From Lachnospiraceae bacterium (lineage in GTDB: Bacteria > Bacillota > Clostridia > Lachnospirales > Lachnospiraceae), in assembly GCA_910575605.1 (NCBI GenBank), contig CAJTEW010000023.1:1-36108 (forward strand): a stretch of 36,108 nucleotides of DNA. The letters run 5' to 3'. Below, in pieces: positions 31,414-36,108 of the stretch. The notes under the pieces are model-generated. The model worked only from the letters and a program-made list of their open reading frames with translations, ran no database searches and had not been told where the DNA came from. A program made the position numbers and the translations under genes. Each line of letters opens with the position of its first letter. Position 1 is the stretch's first letter.

Positions 31414-34400
31414 CAGCTAAAAGGATTCTATAATATACTTATAAATGTAGGTGAAAATGGTGGAAACCAACTTTTATTTCTGAAAAATAATATAAAAAAG
31501 GGGGTAGGTTCATTTCTCAAAAGTTTCAGTGGACAAGCTACACTAACAATAGCTTCTGCTGTAGGCATATATAAAGCAATTGATTACCTTCAAACCGGCT
31601 GGACAAGGGCCGGTGAAGCCGCCGAGAAAGCGACTTCCGAGTTTCAGGATGCAAATTCAGAACTGGAATCTCTGAAATCACAGAAAGCAGACCAAGAGAC
31701 AAGAGTCCAGGAAATTGCCGCCAAATACGATATCGATACTTCCGAACTGCAGGACGCAGACGGTAAGTTAAAAAGCGTAGACGAGATGATTGCCGCTATT
31801 AATTCCCACGGCGGCATATCACTTGTAGACCAGGCTGAACTTGACGGCTTATCTTCCGCAGGCTCAAAGCTCGAAGCCCAGTTAGCCATTCAGGAGCAGA
31901 TAACAGAAGCGAAGAAGCAGGCAATGATTCACTCTGCCGAAAAAGCCGCTGGTACCGAAAAAACCTACTATGAACAGATGAAGGAAGAGCACGGCGGTTT
32001 TAAAGGGTTTTTCAAATGGCTCCAGGGGCAGAGCCATTTTGAAGTTGACGAGTACGGCAATCAGGTCTACAAGGCGCAGTCTGATGCTGACAAATTTTAC
32101 GGTGAAAGCGGGGACACTACGGATCTCGGGTTATTAAAGACAAGGACTTCGGAACTAAAGGAATACAAGGCAGAACTGAAAAGCCTTGATGAGGAAATTG
32201 CCAATAGCAAGAAAAATGGAGAAGAAGTCTCACAAAGCACCCTTGACAGGCACAAGGAACTCTCTGCCTCTATAGACGACGTATCTGTCCGCCTCGCAGA
32301 TTCGGCCGCAGCGGTATCTTCTGACATGGAGATCCTGTCCCAAAGTGACAGTGATTTCGCAGTTTCATACATGAAAGACGCCGAAGACGCGCTCCATGAC
32401 TTCAATACAATGGATCTCTCCCCAAAACAGAAAGCCCTAAAGGATCTAGATTTTTATTTCAGCGGAGATAAAAATACCTTTATAAAAGATCAGTTACTGG
32501 ACGCGGCAAAAAGCGGGGAAAGCCTTGAGGGTGTTTTAGGGCGTCTTGGGCTGAAGTTATCCGATTTAGGCGAAGGAGTCTCATCCGATACACTAAGGCA
32601 GTATTTCCAGGATATTGCAAAGTCTGCAAAAGACGCAGAAAAGGCTGTCAGCAAAACAAATAATAACCTGACTATGGACGATATCGGGGCCGCCTTTCAG
32701 TCAAAAAATGCCGGTGATGATTATGTTTCTTTTTATGGTTATATGAAAAAGGCAAAGGAATTATTTGACCAGGGACTAACCGGGACAGATGACTTTAAAG
32801 TTTTCGCAGAGGCCCTAAGCTATGGCATTGATTCTTCTGCTGCATCTTTTGCGGAAAATTATGAGAATGCACAGAAATTTTTCATTGAAGATGAAAAAGG
32901 AAACCTGACCGTCGAAGGCGTTGATAACTTTGTCAATGCCCTGGCGGGCCTTGACAAAGGCTATGCCTCATGGAATGAAGAGGCCGGCAAATGGGACATC
33001 AACATAGAAAATACCGCCAAGGCAGCCCAGGAGCTTGAAGTCAGCGTACAGCTTATGGAAGCCCTCCTGGGCAGGATTAAGGATTACGATAATGTGGGAA
33101 ATTTCGATTTCCATTCCGCTGTCGAAGACTTTAACACGGCCAGATCCTCTCTGGAAGGCCTGCGCTCCATATATGACGAAATGTCAGACGATTCTCCAAA
33201 AAAGAAGCTCTTAGGCGCTAAGCTTGAAGGCTGGGAAGCCCAGCTTGGCACATGGGAAGAAAACCTGGCAGAGCTTGACACCGACATTGTCATGAACATC
33301 AGGCTGGAGTACGATCTGGCGGCAATCCAGGCGCAGATTGATGAAGCACAGGCATTAATAGATTTTGGTCAAAACACCGTCGGAAATAACGCAGAGGTAC
33401 TGGCCGGTAATGAAAAATATATTGATACTGCCAGGGAAGGAACCGGACTAAATATAGAAGGCATAACAGCCCCTCCTGAATTTAGTGCCAACGAAGAAAT
33501 CATAGAACTCTTAAAAACCCAGTTAGGAAATGCTTCCTCCGAGGAAGAAACCCTCGAAATCCAGGGAGTAATTGAAGGCCTGCAGGAGCTTCAAAAACAG
33601 CTGCTTGACGAGTTTTCATTCGAGCATCCCGAAATAAATGCTGACAGCACAGAAGACGAAGCCAGTGCGGCATGGGAATCCTTTCTTTCCTCTGCCGGAA
33701 ATCAGGAAAAGCTTGCCGATATAGCTGTAAACGATGAGGAAGCAATTGAAAAGGTTGCTGATATATTAGGAGTCGAACCAGAAGATATAGTGGTTGATAT
33801 AAAAGCCAATGATGAGGCAAGCGGTACGATAGACCTCATTCAGGGAATCGAGGTTATGGACAAGGTTGTTACACTGGTTGGCGAGGATGAAGCATCTTAT
33901 GTGATGACCATATGGAATGCCCTGTCTGCCGATCCTAAATTTGCCATGCTGTCAGCCCAGGATCAGGCCACCTATGTCATCCAGCAGTGGAATTCCCTGA
34001 CACCAGAACAAAAAGAGGCGTATATGAAGGGCGAAATCAGTATCGTAGATGATGCCACCGGCATAGTTGCTAATGTGAATCATTCGATTAATTCGATACC
34101 TTTAAATCCACATGCAAAAATCACTGCTTCCAATTTAACAGCAGGGCCGGCTGCGGCTGCAGCATTTACATTAAATACGTTAGATGGTAAAACCGCCCAT
34201 ACCTATATCATTACACACAGAAGTGAAACAGGAGGCAGCAGCTTAAATGGTTCTGCACAGAAAGACGGAACCTTAGGGGGCTTATCCCCCATTCCGAAGC
34301 TGTCAGCCCGGGCACTGGCCATGGGAACACTTCAGGATGATTCCTGGCTTAATCCCCGGTGGAAAACAAAAAAAGGCGAGGTAGCTTTAACTGGCGAAGT

Positions 34401-36108
34401 CGGCCAGGAAATGGTGGTCCATGGGAACAGATGGTGGACTGTAGGCAATAAGGGAGCAGAATTCTCTTCCATTCCTGCCGGTTCCGTAGTATTTAACGCA
34501 CGGCAGACAAAAGAACTGCTGAGAAAAGGCTTTACCAATTCAAGAGGCAGGGCACATCTGGAGGGTACTGCTTATGCCGGAAGTGCAGATGGTTCCTTTT
34601 CCTTTAGCGGAGGGGCTGCACAGCCCAACAGCTATAAATCCTACTCTTCAACACTAAATAATGTTTCCGCCGCAAACACCGTATCTTCCGCTGCCTCCTC
34701 CATGGCGCAGGCCGCCGAGGATTTAAAGGATTTTGTGGAAATCTATCTTGACCGGGCATCCGATATAACCCAGAAACAGATTGATGCCATAGACAGAGCT
34801 GTCGGGCTTGCAGACAAACAGAATGAAAATGCAAAGGCTGTTTCTAACATTCAGGCTGAAATCTCAAAAAACAGGCAGGCTTATGACCTCTATATGCAGC
34901 AGGCTGATTCCGTAGGTCTGTCAGAAGCCTATGCTTCACAGGTTCGGGATGGCAGCCTTAATATCGAAAGCATTTCTGATGAAACACTCAGTAAAAATAT
35001 TAAGAGCTATGAAGAATGGTACAAAAAGGCTCAGGACTGCCTGGACAAGGTCTCAGAATTACAGGATAAGGAACGCGAGCTTGCCATTGAACGGCTTGAA
35101 CAGATAGAAGCCTTCTATAAGCTTGTAACGGATGTTCATGAAGCATTGCAGGATGCCAATGATTCAAAATTAGAGTTCTCCGAAGCAATGGGCTTTTCTG
35201 CCGTATCTGATTCTGTACGTAAAACCTATCAGGAATCCTTAAATGCAGCCGAGGAAATCTATCACAGCCTGTCACAGCAGTTAACGGACTACCAGCTTGA
35301 ATTCAGCGACCTTATAGCCAAGGGCTATATTCAGAAGTATTCTGACGAATGGTATGAGGGATACGCCAAAATCCATGAGTTTAATGAAGCGCTGGATTCT
35401 GCCGGTGTTTCTGTTGTTGATTTCGAAGATAAGATAAGAGAAATCACTTATACCAAAATCCAGCAGCTCATAGACAGCTTTGAACGTACAATGGACAAGC
35501 TGGACGCCCGTATAGATCTTATGGAATCCCGTGATGAGGCTGTCCCGGAAGCAGTCTATCAAAAACAGCTTGACGCCAATAATTCACACATTTCGGGCAA
35601 CAAACAGATGCGTGACGCAAAGCTTTCCGAGCAGGCCCTCTATGCAGTAGATTCCAAACGTTATCAGGAGCTTGCCAAGGAAATCAATAAGCTTGATACA
35701 GAGACATTAGGTCTGATGGAGGATAACGAAAAGCTTAAGGATACGATTTTTGAACTGAGGTTCACCCCGTTGGAAGAGGGCATTGATAAAATGGAATCCT
35801 TAAGGAGTGAGCTTAAGAATTTCATGAACCTGTTAAATGATGATGCCTACTTTGGCAGAAAGGGAGAGCTGACATCCGAGGGCGCTGCTGCTCTTGCACT
35901 CCTTGAGCAGAGTATGTATTCCGCAAAACAGGAAATCGCAGACTACCGCAAAGGACTGGATAAGCTGCAGGAATCCTTTGACAATAATGTAATCTCACAG
36001 GCTGAATTTGATGAAAAGTCCGAAGAGTACCGAAAAGGCATCCGGGATTCTATTGCAGATGTACAGGATTATTCAGAAGCATTAACCAAGCTGTACCTGA
36101 ATCAGATG
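31414..36108 (+). CDS. Phage tail tape-measure protein, exon 2 (runs off the window)
   Basis: The frame is open for 1565 codons from the predicted 3' splice site to the window edge. It begins QLKGFYNILINVGENGGNQL and continues through FLKSFSGQATLTIASAVGIY into long helical, Ala/Glu/Lys-rich repeats. Near 34380-34580 lies the motif VALTGEVGQEMVVHGNRWWT, then AEFSSIPAGSVVFNARQTKE, common in tape-measure proteins of Firmicutes phages. The last part is coiled-coil-rich (ERTMDKLDARIDLMESRDEA, SEEYRKGIRDSIADVQDYSE). With exon 1 the protein exceeds 2018 residues and is incomplete, which predicts a long non-contractile tail. Confidence 0.85.

Overview
The window looks like a chromosomal segment of a Clostridia bacterium, most likely Lachnospiraceae. 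It has moderately low GC, strong AGGAGG-type ribosome binding sites, tight overlapping operons, ECF transporters, and relics of mobile elements. The species cannot be fixed from the sequence alone.

Layout. 178-5891 (minus) is a translationally coupled operon: an ABC ATPase, a large two-domain FtsX-type permease, an OmpR-type response regulator and a short sensor kinase, with an HD nucleotidase-like gene behind it. This resembles a self-regulated antimicrobial-peptide or envelope-stress module. 6030-8061 (minus) holds a GH5 glucanase lipoprotein and an HD phosphohydrolase. 8161-9351 (plus) holds a small unknown protein and purC. 9511-11874 (plus) is a complete polar amino acid ABC importer. 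12182-13997 (plus) holds an Rpn-family nuclease with ten 19-residue repeats and a glutaredoxin-like protein, followed by a 34-bp perfect inverted repeat.

14105-21252 (minus) is an eight-gene nucleoside salvage operon: ECF S component, EcfT, two Ecf ATPases, an MFS transporter, uridine phosphorylase, nucleoside hydrolase and a fucose-isomerase-like protein. Divergent to it, 21383-22654 (plus) carries a Crp/Fnr (YeiL-like) regulator and a TudS-related desulfidase. Together these suggest uptake and breakdown of nucleosides, possibly including thiolated or sugar-modified ones. An AsnB-like synthetase that lacks the N-terminal half of its glutaminase domain follows on the minus strand.

24372-27357 is a scrapyard: a P-loop kinase, an AbiEii toxin fragment, a probable TnpV fragment, a detached tape-measure C-terminus, and a PIN toxin broken by one in-frame stop next to its antitoxin. 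Two copies of a palindromic repeat of about 90 bp flank part of it.

27358 to the window end (plus) is a phage tail module: tube-like protein, probable assembly chaperone, and a very long tape-measure gene that runs off the edge. The tape-measure gene is interrupted at 30243-31413 by what I read as a group I intron. Core elements P, Q, R and S are visible. P1 and P10 pairings predict splice sites that restore one open frame of at least 2018 codons. Inside the intron, on the opposite strand, sits a zinc-ribbon gene with its own promoter and terminator, in place of a recognisable homing endonuclease. This intron-borne antisense cassette and the nucleoside/desulfidase locus are the two most notable items.
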